Source of the DNA: Ensifer sp. IC3342
GTDB lineage: Bacteria > Pseudomonadota > Alphaproteobacteria > Rhizobiales > Rhizobiaceae
Direction of reading: 5' to 3'
Length of the DNA: 64,000 bases
Assembly: GCF_020193655.1 (NCBI RefSeq)
Contig: NZ_JADYVE010000004.1
Location: 186,001 to 250,000, forward strand
The position numbers and the translations under genes are program-made. Below are positions 18,062-26,852 of this stretch, piece by piece; the stretch's first letter is position 1, and every line of letters starts with the position of its first letter. The notes beneath the pieces were generated by a model. It had not been told where the DNA came from, did not search any database, and saw nothing but the letters and a program-made list of their open reading frames with translations.

Positions 18062-19375
18062 GTCCTCCCGGAACGCGTGCCGCATCTGATCGGTGAGCGG
18101 TTTCGTCAGGTAGGAGATCACCGTGCGATCGGCGATCTTGATGAACACCTCGGCCGGCATACCGGGATAAAGCGAGAGCCCCTTGAGCTTGGCGAGGCTC
18201 TCCTGCTTCGGCCGGATGCGCAAGGGGTAGTAGCTGGCGCCGGTGCGCTCGTCGGTGACGAGGTCCGGCGCGATGGTTGCCACCTCCGCCTCGACCTCTG
18301 GCGTCGTGCGCTGATTGAAGGCGCTGAAGCGGATTTCGACCGGCTGGCCGACATGGATCTGGTCGATGTCATGGGTCGCGACCCGGGCCTCCACCGTCAG
18401 ATCGTCGGCCTCTGGCACGACGAGCATCAGCGTCTCGCCGGGATTGACCACGCCGTTTACCGTGTGAATAGCGAGCTGATAGACGCGGCCCGAAAGCGGG
18501 GCAGTAATATCGAGGCGTCGCAACTGATCGGATGCGGCGGTCCGCCGCTCCTCGTACTCGGCGACCTTCGCCTCGACATCCGTCAGATCCTTGGAGATTT
18601 CCGTCCGCCGATCCTCGTCGAGCTGGAGGATCTGCAGGTCGATCTCGCTCGACTTGCCGCGCGCCTGGGCGCGGGCGGCGATGCGCTGTCCGCGGTCACC
18701 CTCGAGTTCGGCGCGCTGGCGCTTCAGCGTCGTCACGCGCTGCATCGGCACGAGGCCCTGGCCGTAGAGCGAATCGACGCCGGTCAGTTCCTCCGCGATC
18801 AGCTTGAGCGCGTCCTCGATTGCCTTCAACTGAACGGTGAGCCCCTCGATCTCGTCGGCCAACTGAGCCTTTCGCGAGGCAAGCTGGTCCTTCATGCCGA
18901 TGAGCGCCGACCGACGGCTGGCAAAGAGCCGCTGTTCGCCATCGACGAGCTTCGTCGCCGCGGCACTGGAGATGAATGTGTCGAGATCCTTGTCGACCTC
19001 GAAAGAGTCGGCGCCGATGCGCTCCGCCTGAAGCCGGGCGCGGCGGGCATAGAGTTGCGCCAGCGTGCTTTCGACGATCGCCAGGTTGGCGCGAACTGTG
19101 GTGCCGTCGAGACGGATCAGCACCTGCCCCGCATTGACCCGATCTCCCTCCCGGACCAGGAGTTCGCCGACGATCCCCCCGGTGAGGTGCTGGACCTTTT
19201 TGACATTGTCGTCGACGACGACGACGCCCCCGGCAACGATCGCGCTCGACAATTCCGTCGTCGCCGCCCAGCCGCCGACGCCGACGACAAGGGCGATGGC
19301 CAGCGTGGAGACGGCAATCATATGGCGCCCGAGAGAACGGCGGGCGCTCGGCATCTCTTTCTTCCCGTCACTCAT
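18059..19375 (-). CDS. Type I secretion membrane fusion protein, HlyD/PrsE family
   Basis: 438-residue periplasmic adaptor with one N-terminal membrane anchor (about residues 15-38, AVSTLAIALVVGVGGWAAT). Then a lipoyl/barrel half (GGIVGELLVREGDRVNAGQV), a long coiled coil at about residues 90-280, and the second barrel half (APLSGRVYQLAIHTVNGVVN). It links the inner membrane ABC exporter, whose stop overlaps its start by 4 nt, to an outer membrane TolC protein that is not in this window. Probably exports the RTX protein encoded 2 kb away. Confidence 0.92.
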   Translation of the reverse strand: MSDGKKEMPSARRSLGRHMIAVSTLAIALVVGVGGWAATTELSSAIVAGGVVVVDDNVKKVQHLTGGIVGELLVREGDRVNAGQVLIRLDGTTVRANLAIVESTLAQLYARRARLQAERIGADSFEVDKDLDTFISSAAATKLVDGEQRLFASRRSALIGMKDQLASRKAQLADEIEGLTVQLKAIEDALKLIAEELTGVDSLYGQGLVPMQRVTTLKRQRAELEGDRGQRIAARAQARGKSSEIDLQILQLDEDRRTEISKDLTDVEAKVAEYEERRTAASDQLRRLDITAPLSGRVYQLAIHTVNGVVNPGETLMLVVPEADDLTVEARVATHDIDQIHVGQPVEIRFSAFNQRTTPEVEAEVATIAPDLVTDERTGASYYPLRIRPKQESLAKLKGLSLYPGMPAEVFIKIADRTVISYLTKPLTDQMRHAFRED

Positions 19376-21141
19376 TTCGCCACCTCCTGGCCGTCACCGA
19401 CAATCTTCAGCGGCGCCTGCCGCTCCGCCTGCTGCACGCGTTCCCTGCGCAAAACCTTGCCGAGCACCTCATCCTTCGGGCCGAAGGCCTGCATGCGGCC
19501 GTCCTGCATCATCAGGACGAGATCGGCGCTCGCGAGCGCGCTTGGCCGATGCGCGACAACGACGACGATGCCGCCGCGGGCGCGAACACTCATGATCGCT
19601 TCGCTGAGAGCCTGCTCGCCTTCGGCGTCGAGGTTGGAATTGGGCTCGTCGAGCACGACCAGGAAAGGATCTCCATAAAGCGCCCTGGCGAGGGCTATGC
19701 GCTGGCGCTGTCCGGCCGACAGCGCCGTGCCCCCCTCGCCGATCTCGGTTTCATAGCCGTTCGGAAGGCGAAGAATGAGGTCGTTGACACGCGCCGCGCT
19801 GGCAGCCGCGACGATCGCCTCGGGCGTCGCGTCCTCGGCGAAACGGCAGATATTCTGTGCAACCGTTCCGGCGAAAAGCTCCACGTCTTGCGGCAGGTAG
19901 CCGATGTGCTTGCCGAGGGCATCGCTGTCCCACTGGTCGAGAGCCGCCCCGTCAAGGCGCACGGAACCGCGATAAGCGGGCCAAACGCCAAGGATGGCAC
20001 GGGTAAGCGACGACTTGCCCGACGCGCTCGGACCTATGATGCCGAGCGCACTGCCGGCGCGAACGGTGAAACTGATGTCGGTGAAGATCAATCGCTGGGC
20101 GGCCGGCGGCCCACTCGCCAGTCCCTCGACGCTCAGGCGGTCGCGCGGGGCCGGCAGGGCCAGGGGCGCCTCGGCCTCCGGCAGCGCCTTCAGCAATTCC
20201 TTCAGCCGTTGCCAGCTCTGCCGCGCGGCGACGAGACCACGCCAGTTGCCGATGGCCAGTTCCACGGGCGCAAGTGCGCGGGCGGTCAGGATGGAACCGG
20301 CGATGATGATGCCCGGCGAGGCCTGGCCCTTGATCACCAGAACCGCGCCCGCCGCCAGTACACCCGACTGCAACGCCATGCGGAAGACCTTCGACACCGC
20401 GCCGTAACCGTTGCCGATATCGGACGTGCGACGGTTTTCCAGGCGGAACTCCTCGTTGCGCCCTTCCCAGAGGTCGGTCAAACGCCCGGCCATGCCCATG
20501 GCCTGGACGACCTCGGCATTGCGTTGCGATGCCTGGGCGAAGGCATTGCGCAAGCCCCCCGCCTCCGCCGCCTTCTTGGCCGGCGCCTGGGTGCCGCTGT
20601 TGGTGAGATAGGTCAGAAGCATGAGGATCAGCCCGCCGCCGATCGCTATGAAGCCGATGACGGGATGGAAGAGAAAGCAGATGGCGACATAGAAGGGCAG
20701 CCAGGGCAAGTCGAAAAGGGCAGCCGGACCGGCACCCGACAGGAAGGAGCGCACCTGGTCGAAATCACGTAGCGCCTGCAGACCATCCCCCTGTATTCTC
20801 AGCTTCAAGGGTGCCTTGACGAGCGCCCGGTAGATCCGCCCGCTCATCGCTTCGTCGAGGGCGCCGGCGATGCGCACCAGCATGCGGCCGCGGATCAGCT
20901 CGAACGCGCCCTGGAAGCCGTAGAGCAGCAATGCCAGGAAGGAGAGTGCGATCAGCGAGGGAATGCTACGGCTCGGCAGCACCCGGTCGTAGACTTCGAG
21001 CATGAAGAACGAGCCGGTGAGATAGAGAACGTTGACGAGCGCACTGGCGATGCCAACGCCGATGAAGGCCGCGCGGCAGTCGCGCAACGCTTCCGCGGGA
21101 TCGATGCTCTTTTGGTTTGATGCTGCTTTTGATTTAGGCAC
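19372..21141 (-). CDS. Type I secretion ABC exporter, PrtD/PrsD family
   Basis: 589 residues: a six-helix exporter domain (about 20-310) fused to an ATPase domain (about 330-570). Walker A is GPSASGKSSLTRAILG, the signature LSAGQRQRIALARAL and Walker B FLVVLDEPNSNLD. There is no N-terminal C39 peptidase or CLD domain, which fits exporters of serralysin-like and RTX substrates with uncleaved C-terminal signals. First gene of a two-gene operon with the HlyD-like adaptor. Confidence 0.93.
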   Translation of the reverse strand: MPKSKAASNQKSIDPAEALRDCRAAFIGVGIASALVNVLYLTGSFFMLEVYDRVLPSRSIPSLIALSFLALLLYGFQGAFELIRGRMLVRIAGALDEAMSGRIYRALVKAPLKLRIQGDGLQALRDFDQVRSFLSGAGPAALFDLPWLPFYVAICFLFHPVIGFIAIGGGLILMLLTYLTNSGTQAPAKKAAEAGGLRNAFAQASQRNAEVVQAMGMAGRLTDLWEGRNEEFRLENRRTSDIGNGYGAVSKVFRMALQSGVLAAGAVLVIKGQASPGIIIAGSILTARALAPVELAIGNWRGLVAARQSWQRLKELLKALPEAEAPLALPAPRDRLSVEGLASGPPAAQRLIFTDISFTVRAGSALGIIGPSASGKSSLTRAILGVWPAYRGSVRLDGAALDQWDSDALGKHIGYLPQDVELFAGTVAQNICRFAEDATPEAIVAAASAARVNDLILRLPNGYETEIGEGGTALSAGQRQRIALARALYGDPFLVVLDEPNSNLDAEGEQALSEAIMSVRARGGIVVVVAHRPSALASADLVLMMQDGRMQAFGPKDEVLGKVLRRERVQQAERQAPLKIVGDGQEVAK

Positions 21142-21483
21142 TGACTGAAATCTCCGCGCCGGCCATTCCGGCCGCTTGAACTCTGCTGCCCGATCTATCC
21201 AGAGGCAGCAATGTAGAGTTGTTCCCCGGGAAACAATAATCCCCTCGAAAGCTTAAATTATTGACTGCTGTCGGGCCGGGTTGTTTAACCCGGCACGCCG
21301 GCAAAGCGCCCCTTCGGTTCTTCTGCAAGCGATGCATCCTTCTGTACATCCCGCCGCGTACACACGCCTGCGATAAACAATACCAAACGCAAGATTGCAC
21401 GGACAGCGGCGTCGATCTTGTGCTATCGGATGAATCGCACGTCCCATCTGCCAATCCGACCTTTTCGGCACCATCGACCGAAC
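21142..21483. other. Divergent intergenic region upstream of the exporter
   Basis: No gene seen. It carries an imperfect inverted repeat TTGTTCCCCGGGAAACAA (21219-21236) and a TGCTGCC/GGCAGCA stem just before it, either of which could be regulatory. Confidence 0.4.
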
Positions 21484-22233
21484 ATGAAATACTATCTCCG
21501 CAACCTGACTGCGAAAGAACGCAATGAGGCGACCGATCGCCATCTCGCCTTCTACCTGACATTCGTCGCCGGGGCTGCCAATGCTGGCGGTTTCATGGCT
21601 GTGCATCAATATACGTCGCATATGTCGGGCATCGTCTCGGCGGTCGCGGACAACATCGTCCTTGGCAATATAGCACTGGTTGTGACCGGCCTTGCCGCGC
21701 TCTTTTCGTTCATTGCCGGCGCCGCCACCTCCGCCATCCTCATCAACTGGGGCCGGCGGCTGGAACTGCAGGCGGAATATGCGCTCCCGTTGCTGTTCGA
21801 GGCCTTTCTGCTCATCTGCTTCGCTGCAAGCGGGGCATTTTTCCACCTCAGCGAAAGTGTCGCCGTATCGGCAACGATCATGCTTCTCTGCTTCATCATG
21901 GGGCTGCAGAACGCCATCATCACCAAGCTCTCCGGGGCAAGAATCCGCACCACCCACGTGACCGGCCTGGTGACCGACACGGGCATCGAGATCGGCAAGC
22001 TGATCTATTGGAACCGCGACAGCGCCAGGAGCTCCAGACTGCATGTCCGCGCCGATCGCCGGAAATTGCGACTTCTTATGTCCTTGATCGGTCTTTTCCT
22101 GGTTGGCGGGATCTGCGGCGCTCTTCTCTTCAACAAACTGGGCGTTTCTGCGGCGCTTTTTCTTGCCGCGCCCTTGATGCTCATCGCGGCGCTCCCTGTG
22201 ATCGAGGATGTCCGGTCGGCCTTGGACCGGTAA
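21484..22233 (+). CDS. DUF1275 (YoaK) family membrane protein
   Basis: 249 residues with six to seven helices. The family pattern is near the N-terminus: LTFVAGAANAGGFM, then the TSHMSGIVSAVADNI segment, and in the second half the NAIITKLSGARIRTTHVTG segment. The start MKYYLRNLTAKER is chosen for the expected length; its ribosome binding site is weak, and an ATG at 21430 is possible. Function of DUF1275 is unknown. Confidence 0.85.
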   Translation: MKYYLRNLTAKERNEATDRHLAFYLTFVAGAANAGGFMAVHQYTSHMSGIVSAVADNIVLGNIALVVTGLAALFSFIAGAATSAILINWGRRLELQAEYALPLLFEAFLLICFAASGAFFHLSESVAVSATIMLLCFIMGLQNAIITKLSGARIRTTHVTGLVTDTGIEIGKLIYWNRDSARSSRLHVRADRRKLRLLMSLIGLFLVGGICGALLFNKLGVSAALFLAAPLMLIAALPVIEDVRSALDR

Positions 22234-22249
22234 GGGTGATCACCCCACA

Positions 22250-22288
22250 AGCGCCGCGCGTCTCAGACGCGCAAAGGACGCTGCAGCG
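22250..22288 (+). repeat. Half copy of the RIME1-like element
   Basis: Contains only the first palindrome of the family (GCGCCGCGCGTC...GACGCGCAAAGGACGCTGCAG), 16 bases after the DUF1275 stop; the AT-rich second palindrome is absent. Confidence 0.75.
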
Positions 22289-22290
22289 CC

Positions 22291-22626
22291 TCAATCCAAG
22301 GACAGCTGAACATCCGGAAACGGAGCGACTTTCGCTGCAGCCGCTTCCAACGCGAGCTGCTGGGTTTCGATGTTGCCGCCCCTGCCCCAGGTGGCGGCAA
22401 GGTTCATCAGTTCATCCATCTCCTTCCTGAGCTGGTGCCACGCCAGTATGTCTTCGGCGTGGGTCGCATTCGTGCGCGGGTCGTAGAAGCGGCTGATTTC
22501 CTCAGCGCTGTCCTTCCGGGCGGCTTCCAGACGGGCCTTCAGGACATTGACTTCATCTTTCACCAGGAAATAGCGCCGCATCACCGCAAGAAGCGCAATG
22601 TCGTTCGGATTGACGCTCAAGGACAT
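22291..22626 (-). CDS. Hypothetical protein, 111 aa
   Basis: Starts MSLSVNPNDIALLAVMRRYF directly after a GGGGGAGGG site. The protein is charged, mostly helical with heptad-like stretches (residues 25-45 and 60-80), and has no membrane segment or signal peptide. I do not recognise a family. Convergent with the DUF1275 gene; its stop abuts a half RIME element. Confidence 0.65.
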   Translation of the reverse strand: MSLSVNPNDIALLAVMRRYFLVKDEVNVLKARLEAARKDSAEEISRFYDPRTNATHAEDILAWHQLRKEMDELMNLAATWGRGGNIETQQLALEAAAAKVAPFPDVQLSLD

Positions 22627-22739
22627 CCCTCCCCCCGCCGTTTCATGACTGCCGACCACGGTCGAGCGGATCGGTCACCCGCAGCCGCCACCGGGCACGC
22701 ACCCCATCACGCGAAACTTTGACCCTTTTCCGGCAACGG

Positions 22740-22775
22740 CCGAAGAAAATCCCGGCGTGGTGACACGCCGGGATT
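22740..22775 (-). terminator. Terminator hairpin on the minus strand
   Basis: Perfect 12-bp stem AATCCCGGCGTG/CACGCCGGGATT (22748-22775); on the minus strand it is followed by TTTTCTTC. It would end transcripts from the universal stress protein gene after they pass a RIME element. Confidence 0.6.
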
Positions 22776-22793
22776 AAAAACCTGCCGCAAATC

Positions 22794-22897
22794 CTACAGC
22801 GCCGCGCGTCTCTTTAGACGCGCAAAGTCGCTGTAGGACCTTGAATCGCTGCATGATTTTGTTCTCAAATCGACTCCAATTTGAGGAATCATGCAGT
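22794..22897 (+). repeat. RIME1-like mosaic element, copy 1
   Basis: 104 bp with two palindromes: CTACAGCGCCGCGCGTC...GACGCGC...GCTGTAG, then CTGCATGATTTTGTTCTC...GAGGAATCATGCAG. Lies downstream of the universal stress protein gene. Same family at 26733, 53202, 57218 and 57755. Confidence 0.9.
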
Positions 22898-22930
22898 AGA
22901 GAAATTCGGTCGCTTTGACCGCTTCGCTCG

Positions 22931-23374
22931 CTATTTCTTTCTGTAGATGAGCACGGGAATCGTCGAATGCGTCAGCACCTTTGCGGCGACGCTACCGAGG
23001 ACCAGGGCGCCGACGCCGCCACGGCCATGCGACGCCATGATGATGAGATCGGCGCCGATATCGTCCGCTTTCTTGATGATCGCACGATAGACCTCATGGC
23101 TACGGGCGTGATCCGATTCGCACGGCACACCGGCACCCTCGGACTTTGCCACGGCGGCAGCAAGTATTTCCCCGGCATGCTGGCGGGCCAGCGCTTCATA
23201 CTCTTCCTTCGTGCTAGCGAGTTGTTCCGAGTCGGTCGAGAAGAGGTGGAACGGCTCCGTCACGGTCAGCACCGTGATCTTCGCTCCGGCTTCCTTTGCA
23301 AAGGCAATGCCGGCGTCCAGGGCGAGCGTAGCGAGCGGCGAACCGTCGGTGGGGACGAGAATGTTGCGGAACAT
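22931..23374 (-). CDS. Universal stress protein, UspA family
   Basis: 147-residue single Usp domain. It starts MFRNILVPTDGSPLA after GGGAGG. The ATP-binding loop is visible as MASHGRGGVGALVLGSVA near residues 112-130 and ends with the strand TIPVLIYRKK. Presence of the G-x2-G...GS loop suggests an ATP-binding Usp. Monocistronic with its own hairpin downstream. Confidence 0.95.
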   Translation of the reverse strand: MFRNILVPTDGSPLATLALDAGIAFAKEAGAKITVLTVTEPFHLFSTDSEQLASTKEEYEALARQHAGEILAAAVAKSEGAGVPCESDHARSHEVYRAIIKKADDIGADLIIMASHGRGGVGALVLGSVAAKVLTHSTIPVLIYRKK

Positions 23375-23480
23375 GAAAACCTCCCGTTGACTTCGCAGAT
23401 CAAGCTAACCGCATCACCGCCAGTCACATTGACCCAGATCAATATTTTAGATATCACTTAATTACTCGACATCAAGACAA

Positions 23481-23516
23481 GCAAAACGGCCCGGCGGAAC
23501 TCCCGCCGGGCCGTTT
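23481..23516 (-). terminator. Terminator of the DUF475 gene
   Basis: 14-bp stem (AAACGGCCCGGCGG with CCGCCGGGCCGTTT) located 33 bases after the stop on the minus strand, followed by TTTTGC. Confidence 0.85.
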
Positions 23517-23548
23517 CTTGACAACCATTCTAACGCTTGGCTTGGCTC

Positions 23549-24646
23549 TCACGCCTCGACGCGAAACCGCGCGCTGGGCTCATCCTCACGGGCCTCCGCG
23601 TCGCGCCGATTGTGACGGATCGACGACCAGAGCGAGAGGCCGATGAGGGCGGCGCCACCGAGACCGGTAATGACCTCGGGAATGTGGATCAGCGTCTGGA
23701 AATACATCACCACCGAAAGGATCAGGATCGCATAGAAGGCACCGTGCTCGAGATAGCGATATTCGTTGAGCGTGCCCTTCTCGACTAGCATCACGGTCAT
23801 CGAGCGAACGTACATGGCGCCGATGCCCAGGCCGATCGCGATGATGAACAGGTTCTGCGTCAAGGCGAAGGCGCCGATGACGCCGTCGAACGAAAAGCTG
23901 GCATCGAGCACTTCCAGGTAGAGGAACGCGCCGAAACCGCCCCTCGCCGCCACGCTCATCGTCTGTTGCGAAGCATCAAGCAGACCGCCGACGACCTCGA
24001 CGATGAGGAAGGTGAGCAGACCATAGATGCTGGCATAGACGAACGTGTGCACGTGCTCGGCTTCGAGCAAGGTCGAGAAAGCGAGGATCACGCTCAGGAC
24101 AAAGGCGATCTCGATGCCCTTGATCGTTGCGAAGCGCGCCATCTTGCGCTCCAGCCAGGCGATCCAATGCACATCCTTCTCCTGATCGAAGAAGTAGGTG
24201 AGACCGACCATCATCAGGAACGTTCCGCCGAAGGCGGCGATCGGCAGGTGCGCGTCGTTCATGATCCGGGCATATTCTTCGGGACGGACCGCCGCAAGGA
24301 TTACCGCATCGATCGGCCCGATATTGGCGGCTATGACGACGATCAGCAGCGGAAAGACGATACGCATGCCGAAGACGGCAATGATGATGCCCCAGGTCAG
24401 AAACCGATGCTGCCAAGCCGGCGTCATGTCCTTGAGCTTGTTGGCGTTGACGATAGCGTTGTCGAAGGAGAGCGAAATTTCGAGGACAGCGAGCACTGCA
24501 CAGATGAAGAAGATCGTCATTGTGCCGCTGAAAGTACCGGTCGCTTGCCAGCCGAGCCAGACGCCAAGCAGCAGACCGAGGGCCGTTACGATGAAGGCCC
24601 ACCTGAAATAACCGAGTGAGGTCGTGTGCGAACTGGGCTGGATCAT
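23549..24646 (-). CDS. DUF475 family (TerC-like) integral membrane protein
   Basis: About 365 residues and roughly nine helices. Two internally related acidic membrane motifs, ISLSFDNAIVNANKL near residue 55 and ASFSFDGVIGAFALT near residue 240, match the SFDN signature of the TerC/metal-export superfamily. The ATG at 24646 follows GGGGAGGATC; the longer frame upstream is not used. Probably moves a divalent metal such as manganese (inferred from the superfamily). The C-terminal tail is charged and cytoplasmic. Confidence 0.88.
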   Translation of the reverse strand: MIQPSSHTTSLGYFRWAFIVTALGLLLGVWLGWQATGTFSGTMTIFFICAVLAVLEISLSFDNAIVNANKLKDMTPAWQHRFLTWGIIIAVFGMRIVFPLLIVVIAANIGPIDAVILAAVRPEEYARIMNDAHLPIAAFGGTFLMMVGLTYFFDQEKDVHWIAWLERKMARFATIKGIEIAFVLSVILAFSTLLEAEHVHTFVYASIYGLLTFLIVEVVGGLLDASQQTMSVAARGGFGAFLYLEVLDASFSFDGVIGAFALTQNLFIIAIGLGIGAMYVRSMTVMLVEKGTLNEYRYLEHGAFYAILILSVVMYFQTLIHIPEVITGLGGAALIGLSLWSSIRHNRRDAEAREDEPSARFRVEA

Positions 24647-25076
24647 GGACGATCCTCCCCGGCACGATGTGCCTCGGTGATTGCTAACGAGAGATCTCCT
24701 GTAAGGAAAAAGCGCACAGCCGAACAGGCACATGCGTTGGGCATGAGTTGGGTTTTCATGGTAGCTAATCCGCCGGCTCATTTGCTGGCGGTACCGACAT
24801 CACGAGAGCGCCGTAAAACTCTCGCCAGAGGGGCCCGGCACCAAAGTTCCTCCCGCGGTTCGATGTCTAAAAGGCGGGACCGCCTTTTACTTAGCGATGC
24901 GAAATGTCTCGTCAAGGGTGAACGCACAGTCCGCGCCGTTTCGCCGTGTGATAAGGCGTGCACAGATGCCGCGAGTGCGCGATAATATTCGCGCCGTCCG
25001 ACGTTCCAGATGGAACCAAAGCCGGCTTGAACGGGTTTGAATTCCAGTAATAACAACCCCTGTGAGGCGACGCGCC
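24647..25076. other. Intergenic region between the DUF475 and DUF982 genes
   Basis: 430 bases without a recognisable gene. A CGAGAG/CTCTCG hairpin lies near 24803-24827 on the DUF475 leader side. The TerC family is often under a manganese riboswitch (yybP-ykoY), but I could not match its conserved loops here. Confidence 0.4.
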
Positions 25077-25328
25077 ATGCACAGTTTCTGGTGGGACAAG
25101 AGTGTCCGGTTGGAGCTCGGTGACGCAGGCAAATATCGCGACGTCAAGAGTACGCGCGAGGCCGTCGAGTGCCTGATGCTGCGGTGGCCCCATCAGGACG
25201 GGCGCGCCCTTGCCGCCGCAAAACGCGTCTGCCTGCAGGCGCTCGAGGGCAAGGTCAAAACCGAGAAAGCCCGCAGGGCATTTATCAAGGCTGCCGAAGA
25301 GGCGCATATCTCTATCCGGACCCAATAG
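25077..25328 (+). CDS. DUF982 protein, first of two
   Basis: 83 residues starting MHSFWWDKSVRLELG after GTGAGG. The DUF982 core is visible: STREAVECLMLRWP, then AAAKRVCLQAL and KARRAFIKAAEEAHI. DUF982 proteins are small soluble proteins expanded in rhizobia; function unknown. A second member follows 244 bases downstream. Confidence 0.85.
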   Translation: MHSFWWDKSVRLELGDAGKYRDVKSTREAVECLMLRWPHQDGRALAAAKRVCLQALEGKVKTEKARRAFIKAAEEAHISIRTQ

Positions 25329-25572
25329 GCATTCGCAACCCGGAAGCCTGTGGCTCCACCGCACAAGAGCATCAACCCGAAAGCCGGATTCGATCTTTCG
25401 GAACATGATGCCACAAGTCGAAATTCGCCCGGCATGATCCGGACCAGCCGGTCCGAAGGCATTAGGCCCCAACGGCCCAAACCATTCTAGCACGCGGGAT
25501 GCGCGGAAACCCATTTCGCTCGTTCCTCACCCCCGCGCCGATGCCCCCGTTCGGAGGCAAGAAAGGGAAGCA

Positions 25573-25863
25573 ATGTACGAGATCCCGTGGAAGGCGCCGG
25601 TCAGTATCAGCATGCTGGACGGGAAATGTCGCACGGTCATCGGTCCGCTCGATGCAATGAAGTGTCTGCAGAGGGAATGGCCCGTTCGCGGCGGCGCCTA
25701 TTACAGCTATGCGGTGCGCACCTGCGAGGCGGCGCTTAAACGCCAGAAAACTCCGAGCGACGCCCGCGCCGCCTTCATTTGCGCCTCGCGGGAGGCCTTT
25801 CTGACGATCCTCGCAGATCAGGCGTCGGAGGACAGGACCAATGAACCCCGCCCCCTGGAATGA
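25573..25863 (+). CDS. DUF982 protein, second of two
   Basis: 96 residues starting MYEIPWKAPVSISML after AAGGGAAGCA. It shares the DUF982 layout (GPLDAMKCLQREWPVRGG, then AVRTCEAALKRQ and DARAAFICASREAFL) with the preceding protein but is clearly diverged, so the pair is not a recent duplication. Function unknown. Confidence 0.82.
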   Translation: MYEIPWKAPVSISMLDGKCRTVIGPLDAMKCLQREWPVRGGAYYSYAVRTCEAALKRQKTPSDARAAFICASREAFLTILADQASEDRTNEPRPLE

Positions 25864-25932
25864 AGGCGTAAATCCCCTGAACGGAGCTGGATCGCGGGCG
25901 GCTTTACCGTGCTCCAACGCAGGCGGGGTCCA

Positions 25933-26715
25933 TCAGGCTGGGTGATGCAGTACACTGAGACCGCCATCCACCGTCAGGCAGGCGGCATTCATGAAGGTGC
26001 ACTCGTCGGAAACCATGAACAGAGCCGCGCGGGCGATCTCTTCGGCAGTGGCGATGCGCCCGCCCGGGTGCAGCTTCATCGTTTCCGCTTCCGCCGCGGC
26101 GGGATCGGGGAAGCTGTTCCAGTAGTCGACCACCTTCTGGGTTAGCACGTAGCCTGGGGCCAGGGCGTTCACGCGGATCCCCTTCGATGCATATTCGATC
26201 CCGAGCGACTTCGTCATGCCGATGAGTGCGTGCTTGGCAACGGGATAGGGGAAGGTGTGCGGAATAATGGTGAAGGCATGCGTCGAGGCGATGTTGAGGA
26301 TGACCCCGCCGCCCGCCTCTATCATGCCCGGGAGCGCCGCCTTGCAGCAATTCCAGGCGCCCTTGAGGTTCACGTCGAAGCAGCGCTGCCAGTCCTCCTC
26401 GCTCGTCGCCAGCGGTTCCGCGAAAACGTTGATCCCGGCGTTATTGACCAGCGCGTTAGGGCGTCCGATGGTTTTCTCCGCCGTGGCAAAGGCCGCCGCG
26501 ATTGCGGGAGCATCGGTAATGTCGGCGACCGCCGAGGAGACCGTGCCGCCGTCCGCCCGGAGTCTTTCTGTTTCCTTTTCCAAAAGCGGCCCATCACGAT
26601 CGATCAGAAAGAGACTGGCGCCCTCGCCGTGGAAGATCTCGGCCATGGCAAGGCCAATGCCCTGGGCCGCGCCCGTTATGACGATGCGTTTGCCGTCGAG
26701 GCGGTTGCCCATCAT
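25933..26715 (-). CDS. Short-chain dehydrogenase/reductase, possible galactose 1-dehydrogenase
   Basis: 260-residue classical SDR. The cofactor motif is TGAAQGIG (residues 14-21), then NNAG near residue 90, catalytic Ser in NIAST, and YPVAK near residue 155. It starts after GGAGGAAAG; ATGATG gives two adjacent starts. It lies downstream of dgoD, separated by a RIME element. In this context it could oxidise D-galactose to galactonolactone, the first step before DgoD; that role is inferred, and other sugar or polyol substrates are possible. Confidence 0.85.
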   Translation of the reverse strand: MMGNRLDGKRIVITGAAQGIGLAMAEIFHGEGASLFLIDRDGPLLEKETERLRADGGTVSSAVADITDAPAIAAAFATAEKTIGRPNALVNNAGINVFAEPLATSEEDWQRCFDVNLKGAWNCCKAALPGMIEAGGGVILNIASTHAFTIIPHTFPYPVAKHALIGMTKSLGIEYASKGIRVNALAPGYVLTQKVVDYWNSFPDPAAAEAETMKLHPGGRIATAEEIARAALFMVSDECTFMNAACLTVDGGLSVLHHPA

Positions 26716-26732
26716 CTTTCCTCCTCTTTCTA

Positions 26733-26836
26733 CTGCATGTATCCTTAAATCGGATCCGATTTAAGGATAAAAACATGCACTAATTCAAAGTGCTACAGCG
26801 TCCTTTGCGCGTCTGATAAGACGCGCGGCGCTGTAG
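26733..26836 (-). repeat. RIME1-like mosaic element, copy 2, inside an operon
   Basis: 104 bp, opposite orientation to copy 1. It lies between dgoD and the SDR gene, which point the same way, so it is transcribed and can fold into two hairpins between the cistrons. Confidence 0.9.
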
Positions 26837-26852
26837 ATCCGCCGTTGTCGCG

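Noticed and set aside
22794-22897. RIME element considered as an insertion sequence or small RNA gene
   Set aside because: About 100 bp, no coding capacity, multiple copies with two palindromes; it fits a non-autonomous intergenic mosaic element.
24647-24900. Possible manganese riboswitch (yybP-ykoY) before the DUF475 gene
   Set aside because: A hairpin and a GGCGAGAG string are present, but I could not find the conserved paired loops; a covariance search would decide.
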